Assembly: GCA_005808505.1 (NCBI GenBank)
Contig: SYLX01000029.1
Span: 1-44,728, forward strand
DNA: 44,728 nt
DNA from: Bdellovibrionales bacterium
Lineage (GTDB): Bacteria > Bdellovibrionota > Bdellovibrionia > Bdellovibrionales > JAMPXM01
Direction: 5' to 3'
The translations under genes and the position numbers were made by a program. The notes below the pieces were generated by a model, which did not search any database, was not told where the DNA came from, and saw nothing but the letters and a program-made list of their open reading frames with translations. Positions 16,740 to 24,770 of the stretch are shown piece by piece (position 1 is the first letter of the stretch; the number at the start of each line of letters is the position of its first letter).

Positions 16740-17278
16740 TGAAGCCCCGTGCTTCGCGTAAGTCGTCGGCTCTTTTAAAAGGCTTTTGGCTTTCGTCGAT
16801 TGGCTTGGCGCTCGCGCTCGCTTCACAAGGCTGCGCCAGTGGACCTTGCCGGCAGCTCAAACATCCCGAGCTCGCCCAAAAAGTGAGTGCTTCAAACACA
16901 ACGAGTGACGGTGCAGGAGCGAATGCTGCTGGACCGTCGACCGCGACGGCACCCGCCTCTGGGTCAGCTGCAGCCGGAGGTTCTAGCGTGAATAATGCGG
17001 GAACGAAAAAGTCGACGACGGCGGCTGAAGGACGCATTCTCGTCTACAAGGCTGATGGAAGCCTGCAGTGCGGAATGGGTAAAGCCGTTACGCCCCAGGA
17101 GATGGAAAAACAGCTCAACGGGATCAAAGTATACTCTCGTGAGAATCGGCCCGACGGCAAAATGCACATTCAAGTTTGCGGAAGCCCCACTGGAATGATC
17201 AACGTCTACGAAATTCCCCAAACGTCACTTCGCGAAGCTGAAAAGCGCGGATTTAAAAAATTCACCCCAGAAGAATAA
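16739..17278 (+). CDS. Small probable lipoprotein, third gene of the bamB operon
   Basis: The start ATG at 16739 overlaps the bamB stop (TGATG) and follows a strong GGAGGAG site. The 179 residues have an N-terminal basic stretch, a hydrophobic helix and a cysteine in ALASQGCASG, a weak lipobox. Then comes an Ala/Ser/Gly/Thr-rich linker (about 45-90) and a compact C-terminal domain (about 95-179) beginning GRILVYKADGSLQCGMG. No family was recognised. Translational coupling to bamB suggests an envelope role. Confidence 0.8.
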   Translation: MKPRASRKSSALLKGFWLSSIGLALALASQGCASGPCRQLKHPELAQKVSASNTTSDGAGANAAGPSTATAPASGSAAAGGSSVNNAGTKKSTTAAEGRILVYKADGSLQCGMGKAVTPQEMEKQLNGIKVYSRENRPDGKMHIQVCGSPTGMINVYEIPQTSLREAEKRGFKKFTPEE

Positions 17279-17300
17279 GCCAAATCTTTGACCAACGCGC

Positions 17301-17654
17301 TTAACTCAAAACGAAAAGTCTGAGCGCCGTTAAACTCCAGACAAAAACAACGATCACGTAAATCACCATCTGTAGCTGTTTTCCGGTGGGATTGCGGCCG
17401 AGAAATTTCTTGAGAATCGTGCGGACGAATTGTCCTTCCTCCACATCGCCAGGAAGATCTTTGTCTGCAGGCTTCTTTTTATACTTCTGCTCAAGTTCCG
17501 AGAGAATGCAGCGATCCTCGTTGGTCAGCCAATGAAGCACCATGAGCGGTACAAAGACAAAGTGCACCCAAAGAGCACCTCTGAGAGGCCAGGCCCAAGC
17601 GGTGAGTACGAAAAACAAAACAGCCCAGTGAATCACGTGAATAATGCGCGCCAT
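17301..17654 (-). CDS. Small inner-membrane protein
   Basis: The 117 residues contain two hydrophobic helices near the start (VIHWAVLFFVLTAWAW, ALWVHFVFVPLMVLHWL), a cytosolic-type charged loop rich in Lys and Asp (about 48-80), and a C-terminal helix (LQMVIYVIVVFVWSLTALRL). The NEDRC motif following the second helix recalls small DUF2784-type membrane proteins, but the match is not secure. It is convergent with the bamB operon (22-base gap). Confidence 0.7.
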   Translation of the reverse strand: MARIIHVIHWAVLFFVLTAWAWPLRGALWVHFVFVPLMVLHWLTNEDRCILSELEQKYKKKPADKDLPGDVEEGQFVRTILKKFLGRNPTGKQLQMVIYVIVVFVWSLTALRLFVLS

Positions 17655-17789
17655 AGGCCCATCGTTTCAGACAGTTGTGTGCCTGTCACCAGCTCGAGAT
17701 TGATCCCCGCTTGATTGCGATGGTATGGCTACTCCGACCTAAGCGCTGAGCCTCTAGGCGCGCTTGGGAAAACGGAAAGGCCAAAGCAA

Positions 17790-18389
17790 GTGAAGTACAT
17801 TATCTCGGGTACCAATCGCCCTGGTTCGCGCACTCTTCAAGTGGCACGCTTTGTTCAGAAGCTCTACGCCAAACACGGGGAGACGGTCGAACTCATCGAC
17901 CTTGCGGAAGTTGGCCTGGAGAGCCTTGCGGCCGCTGCAGGCTACGGAGATCAAATCCCCCCGAAGATGAGAACCGAGATCGCAAAAATTAACGCGGCTG
18001 ATGGTCTGATTGTCGTGTGCCCTGAGTACAATGGATCCATGCCGGGAGCGCTTAAGTATTTCATTGATCATTGGACGTATCCTGATTCTTACGAATTCCG
18101 TCCCATTGCTTTGATCGGTCTTGGCGGAAGATTCGGGGCTCTTCGTCCCGTCGAGCATCTGCAAGGTGTGTTCGGGTATCGAAATGCCTTCATCTATCCT
18201 GAGCGCATCTTTCTCACGGACGTGCATAAGCTTCTCGATGCGGAAGCGAATTTGACGGACCCGCGGCTCCTTGCACTTCTCGATTCGCAAGTAAAAGGCT
18301 TTCAAGCGTTCACCAGAGCTCTCTCGAGCGCAGGAATCGACGCTAATTCGCGCATTAAAGCGCGCAATGACGCCGCAAAGACGGTTTGA
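17790..18389 (+). CDS. NADPH-dependent FMN reductase (flavodoxin-like)
   Basis: It is a flavodoxin-fold quinone/FMN reductase of the SsuE/ArsH-related group. The N-terminal phosphate-binding loop ISGTNRPGSRT and the family signature CPEYNGSMPGALKYFIDH (about residues 100-117) are clear, followed by IGLGGRFGALRPVEHL. The likely start is GTG at 17790 (VKYIISG) with AAAGG nine bases upstream, giving 199 residues; an ATG 75 bases earlier would add a non-conserved tail. Substrate is unknown. A weak hairpin (18443-18460) lies downstream. Confidence 0.87.
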   Translation: MKYIISGTNRPGSRTLQVARFVQKLYAKHGETVELIDLAEVGLESLAAAAGYGDQIPPKMRTEIAKINAADGLIVVCPEYNGSMPGALKYFIDHWTYPDSYEFRPIALIGLGGRFGALRPVEHLQGVFGYRNAFIYPERIFLTDVHKLLDAEANLTDPRLLALLDSQVKGFQAFTRALSSAGIDANSRIKARNDAAKTV

Positions 18390-18442
18390 AGAGACTTACG
18401 GCCTCCGACCTATCTCCAAATCACCATTTAATTTTGACCCCC

Positions 18443-18466
18443 GGGCCAACACCTTGGCCCTCGTTT
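18443..18466 (+). terminator. Weak terminator-like hairpin after the FMN reductase
   Basis: GGGCCAA and TTGGCCC form a perfect 7-bp stem with a CACC loop at 18443-18460, followed by TCGTTT. The short T-run makes termination doubtful. The rest of the 279-base gap to the CsbD gene shows no gene. Confidence 0.45.
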
Positions 18467-18668
18467 CCGCTAGTTTAGCTTAGCTCGCTCAAGGCTTCTC
18501 GCAACGAGAGACGTGTTCAGAGACCTGAGAGCGGAGTTTGTCCCGACCGGGCGATGCAAGAGACGAAATCACTTCGATTTTACAGTTACTAGATTTTCAT
18601 CTCCTGCGCCCGGGTCCGGGGCAAGAAAGCGTGCGGTTCTTTAACGATCATTCACGGAGGTAATGACG

Positions 18669-18872
18669 ATGAATTGGGATCAAATCGCCGGCAAATGGAA
18701 AGAGATGAAAGGCAGCGTTCGCTCGAAATGGGCTGATATGACAGATTCCGATTTCGAAAAAATCGGCGGCATAAAAGATGAACTCGTGGGCTGGCTGCAA
18801 AAGCAATACGGACACTCGAAAGAAGACGCGGATCGTGAAGCCGACGACTTCAGCCGCGGCGTTGAGCATTGA
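18669..18872 (+). CDS. CsbD/YjbJ-family stress protein
   Basis: The CsbD family contains small abundant proteins induced by general stress in many bacteria; their molecular role is unknown. Starting at ATG 18669 the protein reads MNWDQIAGKWKEMKGSV, the standard family N-terminus, and contains KIGGIKDELVGWLQKQYG. An ATG six bases earlier is too close to the GGAGG site (two bases), while the chosen one is at eight. The 67 residues are of typical length and strongly charged. It overlaps the next gene by one base, so it leads a three-gene coupled operon. Confidence 0.92.
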   Translation: MNWDQIAGKWKEMKGSVRSKWADMTDSDFEKIGGIKDELVGWLQKQYGHSKEDADREADDFSRGVEH

Positions 18873-19078
18873 TGCCGATGGCGCTACCGAACATCGAACA
18901 CGTACGTAAGATGATCGCTTCCGGCGGAGCGCTGAAAAAACGCATTCTCTCCGTCGCGAAGCGACTTGAAGCATTGAATGAGTATCACCCCGAGCAGGCC
19001 TTGATCGTCGCGGCCGACATTGTCATGCACTCACTCGGGTCTCGTGGGCTAATGGAAAAAGGAGCAATTAAATCATGA
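18872..19078 (+). CDS. Small protein coupled to CsbD
   Basis: The ATG at 18872 overlaps the CsbD stop by one base (TGATG), and its own stop overlaps the next ATG by four bases. The 68 residues are soluble and helical, with LPNIEHVRKMIASGGALKK and EYHPEQALIVAADIVMH. No family was recognised. The overlaps argue for a real gene translated with its neighbours. Confidence 0.72.
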   Translation: MPMALPNIEHVRKMIASGGALKKRILSVAKRLEALNEYHPEQALIVAADIVMHSLGSRGLMEKGAIKS

Positions 19079-19422
19079 CTTCGAACTTGAGCTGGACCCA
19101 GAAGATCAACCGAATCGTTTTCGCGCACGCGGCAGCCGCGGCGCTCGTTGTGGGCCTAGCTTCGTGTGAACGTGGCGAAGACGTTTCACACCGCGACCAA
19201 AATAAGGAGAGCGCTCCGGCAAACCCTGGCTCGAGCGCTGATGCCACAAACACAAGTTCAGAGGTTGGAAAATCGACCGTTAGCGGTACGACTGGAACAA
19301 GTGGCATGAGCTCGGCAGGCGCTGATCCGACTTACGGCGGGGAGGGGACGACGGAAGGGACCATCTCACCCAACAAGCCTGGCGAGAAGGCAACCCCAGC
19401 ACAAGACAGGGCTTCGAAGTAG
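19075..19422 (+). CDS. Small disordered lipoprotein in the CsbD operon
   Basis: It starts with an ATGA overlap with the upstream gene. The 115 residues have a signal peptide with lipobox GLASC (Cys near residue 31), after which the whole mature chain is low-complexity, rich in Ser, Gly, Thr, Ala and Glu with no predicted fold. A terminator follows. Composition resembles another lipoprotein at 20331, suggesting related envelope-stress roles, which is inference only. Confidence 0.8.
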   Translation: MTSNLSWTQKINRIVFAHAAAAALVVGLASCERGEDVSHRDQNKESAPANPGSSADATNTSSEVGKSTVSGTTGTSGMSSAGADPTYGGEGTTEGTISPNKPGEKATPAQDRASK

Positions 19423-19456
19423 CCTCTCAGGACAAATTCGCAATTAGTAGGCGAAC

Positions 19457-19488
19457 AAAAAGCCCGGATGAAGAACCGGGCTTTTTAA
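19457..19488 (+). terminator. Intrinsic terminator after the CsbD operon
   Basis: AAAAAGCCCGG and CCGGGCTTTTT form a perfect 11-bp stem around ATGAAGAA, ending in a T-run on the plus strand and, read backwards, also on the minus strand. It lies 35 bases after the lipoprotein stop. Confidence 0.93.
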
Positions 19489-19529
19489 TTTCCGGTGTAA
19501 TTCGATTTAGTTTCGGCCGATAAGCCTTC

Positions 19530-20192
19530 GTGGCGAATCTTTTTACGAAGAGCTTCAAACTTCATCTCAAACTCTTCTCGGCCCTTATCGGGTTCGTCGC
19601 GCTTTCATGTGGCGTTGCTTTCGCGCTTTTTGTCTTCACCCGCGCCCCAGAAAAAGAAGCTGATACAGCGCTGCGCGAACCGGCCTCGCTTTACGCCGAC
19701 GACTCGATTGAAGACCTTGAGCGAGAAGGGCAGCGAAGCTTTGGCGGCTATCGGTTGAAAGGGAGACCTGACTTCCCACTTTTTGCCTTCGCCGATGAGG
19801 AGCGGGATTTGATCGCACCTCAGGAGATTCTCCGCAAGACGGGGATCAACGGCCAGCGCGCCCGTCGCATGGTCTTTAATCAAGATTTGTTTCTAAACTT
19901 GGCACGTTCTCCCGAGCGCCGCTTGGAGCTTCCGCTCTTTCGAGACCTTCACCTTTCGGTTTTGCTCGCTAGCCCTTCGGTCTACGGAAGCAACCATGGC
20001 CTTTTCCAAGGGCGTATTGAAACGGATCCAAACGCACGCGTGCAATTCGCCGTCAACTCAGGCCGCCTGCATGCGACCATCGAGACAAAATCGTACCGCC
20101 TGACAATCTTGGATTCCGGACGAGCGCCGCTGCGAGCCGGAACTCTCCATTACGTTGTGCAAGAAGACCTCGCTAAACCGTTCACTCGCTGA
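19530..20192 (+). CDS. Membrane-anchored protein resembling a metalloprotease propeptide
   Basis: The 220 residues start with GTG (no ATG is available, weak ribosome site) and have one N-terminal membrane helix (LFSALIGFVALSCGVAFALFVF, about 15-37). The remainder would be periplasmic. Its C-terminal part, with SNHGLFQGRIETDPNARV and SGRLHATIETKSYRLTIL, has the G-x-V/I-x-x-DPxxxV ... GxLxxxIxTxxYxL pattern seen in propeptides of reprolysin/adamalysin-type metalloproteases, but no protease domain or HExxH motif follows. Assignment is a resemblance only. Confidence 0.65.
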   Translation: MANLFTKSFKLHLKLFSALIGFVALSCGVAFALFVFTRAPEKEADTALREPASLYADDSIEDLEREGQRSFGGYRLKGRPDFPLFAFADEERDLIAPQEILRKTGINGQRARRMVFNQDLFLNLARSPERRLELPLFRDLHLSVLLASPSVYGSNHGLFQGRIETDPNARVQFAVNSGRLHATIETKSYRLTILDSGRAPLRAGTLHYVVQEDLAKPFTR

Positions 20193-20330
20193 TCATTCCA
20201 TTCTCCCAAAATACACAAAAGACTTTGACAATCGCTTAAGGCGCAAAGGCGTAGCTCAAGGCGAGCATAGCGTCTACGTCCTGAGTCACGGGCGTCGGCG
20301 ATAAGATGATTTCATCAAGGGAGGACAGCA

Positions 20331-20960
20331 ATGAATTTCAAACTTACTTCTCGGTGGATGCTCGGTTTGGCGGTGGTCGGCCTCGTGAGCGGGTGCACGG
20401 ATGATGTTCAAAGATCCGGCCAAGGTGACCAAGCGACCGCAGCCCGCACGCAAGGCGTAAGCGACATGTCCGCTTCGACGACCTCTGACTCGACGATGAG
20501 TGGTCGGATGGGGGATGGGATGAGCGGAGAAACGAGCGCAGTGGATTCTTCATCGTCTGGAGCTACTTCTGGCGCAACGTCTATGAGCGGCGCCGCCGCC
20601 GCTGGTGCGAACATCACGCAGCCCGCAGTCGACATCAATAGCTTCAATTTCGAGCGAAAAGGCGAGCTCAAGAACCAGATGACGGCGCGTCTTCAAGGGC
20701 TCGGAAAAGCGATTGAAGGTTTGAAAGCGTCAACGGGCTTGAAGGCGAATGAGAAATCCGAACAAGCCACGCAATCGGCCGCAAACCAAGCTGATCAGGT
20801 TCAGAAACTCCAGGCGCAGCACTCCCAAGTCATGGCGAAGATGAACACGATCGACCAAGTTCAAAGTCAAGGTTGGGAAAGCTTCAAAAAGACCCTTGGA
20901 ACTGACGTCGCAAACCTTGAGCGCGGATACCAAGATCTCGCTAAAACCGTTCGCCAATAA
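20331..20960 (+). CDS. Lipoprotein with Ser/Gly-rich linker and coiled-coil C-terminus
   Basis: GGGAGG precedes the ATG by eight bases. The 209 residues start with a signal peptide and lipobox LVSGC (Cys near residue 22), then a Ser/Met/Gly/Thr-rich low-complexity region to about residue 100. A helical, probably coiled-coil C-terminus follows (LQGLGKAIEGLKASTGLK, then VQKLQAQHSQVMAKMNTIDQ). No family recognised. It is convergent with the DUF486 gene 20 bp downstream. Confidence 0.8.
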   Translation: MNFKLTSRWMLGLAVVGLVSGCTDDVQRSGQGDQATAARTQGVSDMSASTTSDSTMSGRMGDGMSGETSAVDSSSSGATSGATSMSGAAAAGANITQPAVDINSFNFERKGELKNQMTARLQGLGKAIEGLKASTGLKANEKSEQATQSAANQADQVQKLQAQHSQVMAKMNTIDQVQSQGWESFKKTLGTDVANLERGYQDLAKTVRQ

Positions 20961-20979
20961 GGCGCTGAGCGCGTTTAAA

Positions 20980-21339
20980 TCAGAACGGCTGAAACAGGCT
21001 GATCCCGACCGCGGCGATGATGAGCGAAAAGGCAATCGCGTCATTCCAGGTCGGGGTCTGGGAGAGATAGAAAAAGCTAAAGATCGCGAACACGATGAAC
21101 GTGATCACTTCTTGAATGACCTTCAGTTGTGCGGCGGTCGCTACATTAGAGCCGATGCGGTTGGCAGGAACTTGCAAACAATACTCAAAAAAAGCGATGC
21201 CCCAAGACACTAAGATCACGATCAGTAGGGGTTTTGATTTGTATTTCAGATGCCCGTACCACGCAAACGTCATGAAGACATTACTGAGAATAAGTAGACC
21301 GACGGACTTCCAAAGATCCCATTCACGAAAGAGCGGCAT
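20980..21339 (-). CDS. DUF486 (DMT-type) membrane protein
   Basis: The 119 residues have four hydrophobic helices and the DUF486 signatures SNVFMTFAWYGHLKYK, VSWGIAFFEYCLQVPANRIG and AAQLKVIQEVITFIVFAIF. The family is a small drug/metabolite-transporter-like membrane group with no established substrate. The fit is strong along the whole length. Confidence 0.92.
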   Translation of the reverse strand: MPLFREWDLWKSVGLLILSNVFMTFAWYGHLKYKSKPLLIVILVSWGIAFFEYCLQVPANRIGSNVATAAQLKVIQEVITFIVFAIFSFFYLSQTPTWNDAIAFSLIIAAVGISLFQPF

Positions 21340-21533
21340 AGCAGGTTTCCTTTGTGCCCCCCATTAAATCCTCGAACCGATCGAAAAGCATCTCAATTTG
21401 AGACGCTCGAGACTGTGTCTCGTACCGGCTCAAGGTCTGGCTGTTTTTTGCCGATCTTATAGTGGGTCGCGTTTCCTTTTGGCGCGCGGCTCATGCTCGT
21501 TCGTGCACACTCAAGGCAGGGCAAGGGGTCAGC

Positions 21534-23294
21534 ATGCGGACAATCAGCCGTTCCAAGCTGCGGGTCGGATCCATTCTTCTTTTGATGGCGGCACTCGTGC
21601 CGATCTTCCAGAACTGCGGCAGCGAAGTGCGCGATATGGAGCTTGATAAAGCTCTCCCCTTTGAAGCTTCCAGCACCCAAAAAGAACCTACTAAAAATCC
21701 TCTCGAAGGCGTGATCCAAGCGGATTACTCCACCTTTCAGAACGCGCGACTGAAAGCAAATCTCTTTACGCTTTATCAAGACAAGAACAACTACTCTCGC
21801 TACTCGGTGACCAAAGCGCCGAGTCGCGGGAAGCTGCAGATCTTGGATCATCGGAGCGGGCGCTTCATCTACGATCCCGATTTAAGCTTCACGGGTGTCG
21901 ATGAATTCACTTACGACGAGACTCTGCCGAACGGCGACGTCCGCTCACGCAGCACGAAGATTTACGTCGTTCGCTCATCGATGCTGGGCGACCTTAAACC
22001 AGCGCTCGCCGTGCGCGCCATGGGCTGCGTCGGCTGCCATTCGAATATCGCTTCAAACATCATCACCGACTTCGGTGCGGGTGGGGACGGGAAGCGCGAC
22101 TATTCCTTCGGTAAACTCTCGGTGGGAACAAAGCTTGCCGGAAGCAACAGCAACATTAGCTTCAACAGCGGTAACGTTTATTTCGATCACGGAAGTTACC
22201 CTGGCTACTCTGGCTCAAATGGTCGCGACGGAAACCTTTCGACGATGAACATGGCACCGGGCACGCAAGTATTGGTGCCTAAAGGTTTAAAGTTCAGTGC
22301 TGACATGGCGACGCAACAGTTCTGGATGGCTGATAAGAACAAGAGCGACTCGTTTGTAAATATCGTGAACTCGATCTTGAGCCGACCGGTCGGATCCGCC
22401 TTTGATTATTCGCCGAAACAGTATCTTGAAAGCATCAATCCAGGTCTTGGTACTCGCGAGTTCCCGAAGTTCAGCGTCGGCGAGCTGAGCTCCGTCTACA
22501 TAGGAGCACCTACGCCCGAAAGAATTGCGGCACTTCGCGCCGAAGCGAAAGTGGTTGCAGCGACCAACACTCGTACTGAGTTCGTTTACGTTAAGGAATC
22601 AAAGGCCTCACCGGATCTCGCAAAGATCGACATCGTTGGCGATACGGCTTACGCACGAGACGGATTCGTGTGTGACGGCGATCTCTTTGTTGATCGTAAA
22701 TTGGTCCTGGAAGACATGACCTTGATCACGAATCAGGGCTGCCGGATTTACTCTCCTGAGCCCGTTTTCATTCAAGGGCGTATCCAATACGAATCGAACA
22801 AACCATACGCTAATCTTCAGATCTCAAGCGCGCGGGCCATCATGATCGGAATCGGCAAGGACACTTGCGGTACAACTGACGGCGAGAAGTTCGAGCAAAA
22901 CTCACTTCGTCGCCGGACGCGGGAATGGTGGACGCCATCGATGTTCACGCGCGGTGATTTACCTGCGGACGGGGCGAAATCAGGACCAGAGGTCACGGAA
23001 GAAAAACTCTACACCGATAGCCAGGCTCTCGCCTTAAAGGACGCGCGCTGTATCGAGAAAGAATTGCGCGCAGCCGGGAAGCTCGGCGCAACGGCTGAGA
23101 TCGATTACGAGCGCGTTTTGTGGAATGCTCCGAAAGTCGAGACTCGCTTTAAAGGGAATATCTCAGGAGTCATCATCGCCGAGATCGCGCTACTTGCGAT
23201 CTCTAACGTGAAGTACAACTTCAACGACGTTTTCACGTACGTTCCGGTTTTACCGATGCTCTCGCCAAGCGATTACCTGATGGTGATCGATTGA
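21534..23294 (+). CDS. Lipoprotein with Ig-like domain and one c-type haem site
   Basis: ATG 21534 with AAGGGG upstream is the likely start, giving 586 residues; the frame extends to 21462 but that part lacks a signal. The signal peptide ends in PIFQNCGSE, a non-standard lipobox, suggesting Cys28 lipidation. A bacterial Ig/cadherin-like segment (about 60-155) includes SRGKLQILDHRSGRFIYDPD and FTGVDEFTYDE. It is followed by CVGCH at residues 165-169, a CxxCH haem c attachment motif that implies export across the inner membrane. The remaining 400 residues are of unknown fold. Electron-transfer or redox role is inferred from the single haem site only. Confidence 0.83.
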   Translation: MRTISRSKLRVGSILLLMAALVPIFQNCGSEVRDMELDKALPFEASSTQKEPTKNPLEGVIQADYSTFQNARLKANLFTLYQDKNNYSRYSVTKAPSRGKLQILDHRSGRFIYDPDLSFTGVDEFTYDETLPNGDVRSRSTKIYVVRSSMLGDLKPALAVRAMGCVGCHSNIASNIITDFGAGGDGKRDYSFGKLSVGTKLAGSNSNISFNSGNVYFDHGSYPGYSGSNGRDGNLSTMNMAPGTQVLVPKGLKFSADMATQQFWMADKNKSDSFVNIVNSILSRPVGSAFDYSPKQYLESINPGLGTREFPKFSVGELSSVYIGAPTPERIAALRAEAKVVAATNTRTEFVYVKESKASPDLAKIDIVGDTAYARDGFVCDGDLFVDRKLVLEDMTLITNQGCRIYSPEPVFIQGRIQYESNKPYANLQISSARAIMIGIGKDTCGTTDGEKFEQNSLRRRTREWWTPSMFTRGDLPADGAKSGPEVTEEKLYTDSQALALKDARCIEKELRAAGKLGATAEIDYERVLWNAPKVETRFKGNISGVIIAEIALLAISNVKYNFNDVFTYVPVLPMLSPSDYLMVID

Positions 23295-23333
23295 ACTCGC
23301 AACTGATTCCGCAACTCATTCATCTCTATTAGC

Positions 23334-24770
23334 TCAGGGCCAGTAGTAAAACTGCAGAAGGATTCGCTGAAAATCATAAACAGCACCTTCTGCAGGCTTT
23401 TGCTGTTGTTGCGCGTAGCTGAGCCCTAAACCTGTCGTGAACTTCCCCAGAAGAAATGCGTAGCGTACGCCCGCCTCTACGTGACTCGACTTTTCCGTGA
23501 GCCCGTAACCGCTTGCACCTAAGGAAATCTCGAAGCCGCTAGGATCAAGGGCACCTTTCGTCCCTAAGACGATTCCAAGACCTGGTTGGTTGTGATGCGC
23601 AGAGATGCCGATTTTCGAGAACTCCTGGTGGATCGCAAAGAAGCGCAGACTAGGTTCGAAGTAGAAGAGATTTCCTCGCGGCCCGCCACCCATGCGAAAG
23701 CCAAGCCCGCCATCGAAACTCAGGAACGTTTGTGGATCCCCACTTACGCTGATTCCGGGACTCACGAAGATCGCGCCTGATCCCGCAAAGCCTCCAAAAA
23801 AGGGAGCGGTGCGAATCTCGGCTCCAAGATTCGGCTGGATCGAAGATTGAGAGCGCAAAGGAGCCTGTACGGAGAAAGGCCCTACGCTGAGGGAGGTGCG
23901 ATAAACGAAGATCGGTTCGCGAGCTTCTTCAGTTTTTCCCGTTCGCTGCTCATCGATGATTCGAAACTTTTGGCTCTCGCCTCCGGCTTTGAATTCAAAC
24001 CGCATGAGTTCGCCTTCGCGGCCGAGGTTGGATGAGGTCGTAAGTTCGTAGACTTTGTAGCCTTCCCCTTTCCCTTCGCGTTCAACAGCGGTGCTGGAGA
24101 ACGAATCAAGCTCCAAGGGATGCGAGAAACTCACGAAGATGCGACCCGCGCGTCGCACGCAAGAGAAAAGCAAATAGTAGGGGGTTGAGGCTGGGCTGCC
24201 GATGCGCTCGACTTTGAGGCTTTGTTTGTTACAAGACGAGACCTCAACGCGCCCCCGACCGAGTTTGACTTGAATTTGAACGGGGCTGCTCGTCGCATCT
24301 AATCGCAGAGAATCTTGAAGAGAGCCGAGTCTCAAACGGACGACGCGGTCTTCTTTTTCGTTTTCCTTTTTGGGGATGATGCTCCCTTGCTCCAGCGCCA
24401 GCTGAGCTGGATCAAAGCTCACTCCTTGCGGAAGCGTGATCGCGAGAACCGGGCCGCGAAGGATGCGTCCCCGGGGAGTTTTAAATGATGACCACTTCAA
24501 ATCGCTCGGCCAATTCAAGGCCTTACCATTTTGCGAAAGGCTTACGTTCTTGTTTGTTGGAAGAGCGGATTCGGCACTCTTCGGGGCTGACTCGCTCGGC
24601 GCAGGCGTCTTTACGAGTTCCTCGTCGGAGGTTTCAAACGAGAGATCTTCCGAAGTCACTTGGTCAGAAGGTGCTGCAGGGGCGGGTGTTGGCGTCTGCG
24701 CCAAAGACAGAGAAAACGAGCCGAGGACGGCTAGCGAAGCGAAGCCCATCTTTGTGAATGGCGCGCTCAT
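23334..24770 (-). CDS. Exported probable outer-membrane barrel protein of the stator operon
   Basis: The 478 residues begin with a signal peptide (MSAPFTKMGFASLAVLGSFSLSLA), then a Pro/Ala/Glu/Ser-rich linker (about 25-75), a beta-rich central domain with two cysteines (about 80-290) and a C-terminal part of alternating polar/apolar strands ending in FYYWP, as expected for a beta-barrel in the outer membrane (about 310-478). The start overlaps the MotB-like stop (ATGA), so it is translationally coupled to that gene and presumably works with it. No family recognised. Confidence 0.78.
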   Translation of the reverse strand: MSAPFTKMGFASLAVLGSFSLSLAQTPTPAPAAPSDQVTSEDLSFETSDEELVKTPAPSESAPKSAESALPTNKNVSLSQNGKALNWPSDLKWSSFKTPRGRILRGPVLAITLPQGVSFDPAQLALEQGSIIPKKENEKEDRVVRLRLGSLQDSLRLDATSSPVQIQVKLGRGRVEVSSCNKQSLKVERIGSPASTPYYLLFSCVRRAGRIFVSFSHPLELDSFSSTAVEREGKGEGYKVYELTTSSNLGREGELMRFEFKAGGESQKFRIIDEQRTGKTEEAREPIFVYRTSLSVGPFSVQAPLRSQSSIQPNLGAEIRTAPFFGGFAGSGAIFVSPGISVSGDPQTFLSFDGGLGFRMGGGPRGNLFYFEPSLRFFAIHQEFSKIGISAHHNQPGLGIVLGTKGALDPSGFEISLGASGYGLTEKSSHVEAGVRYAFLLGKFTTGLGLSYAQQQQKPAEGAVYDFQRILLQFYYWP

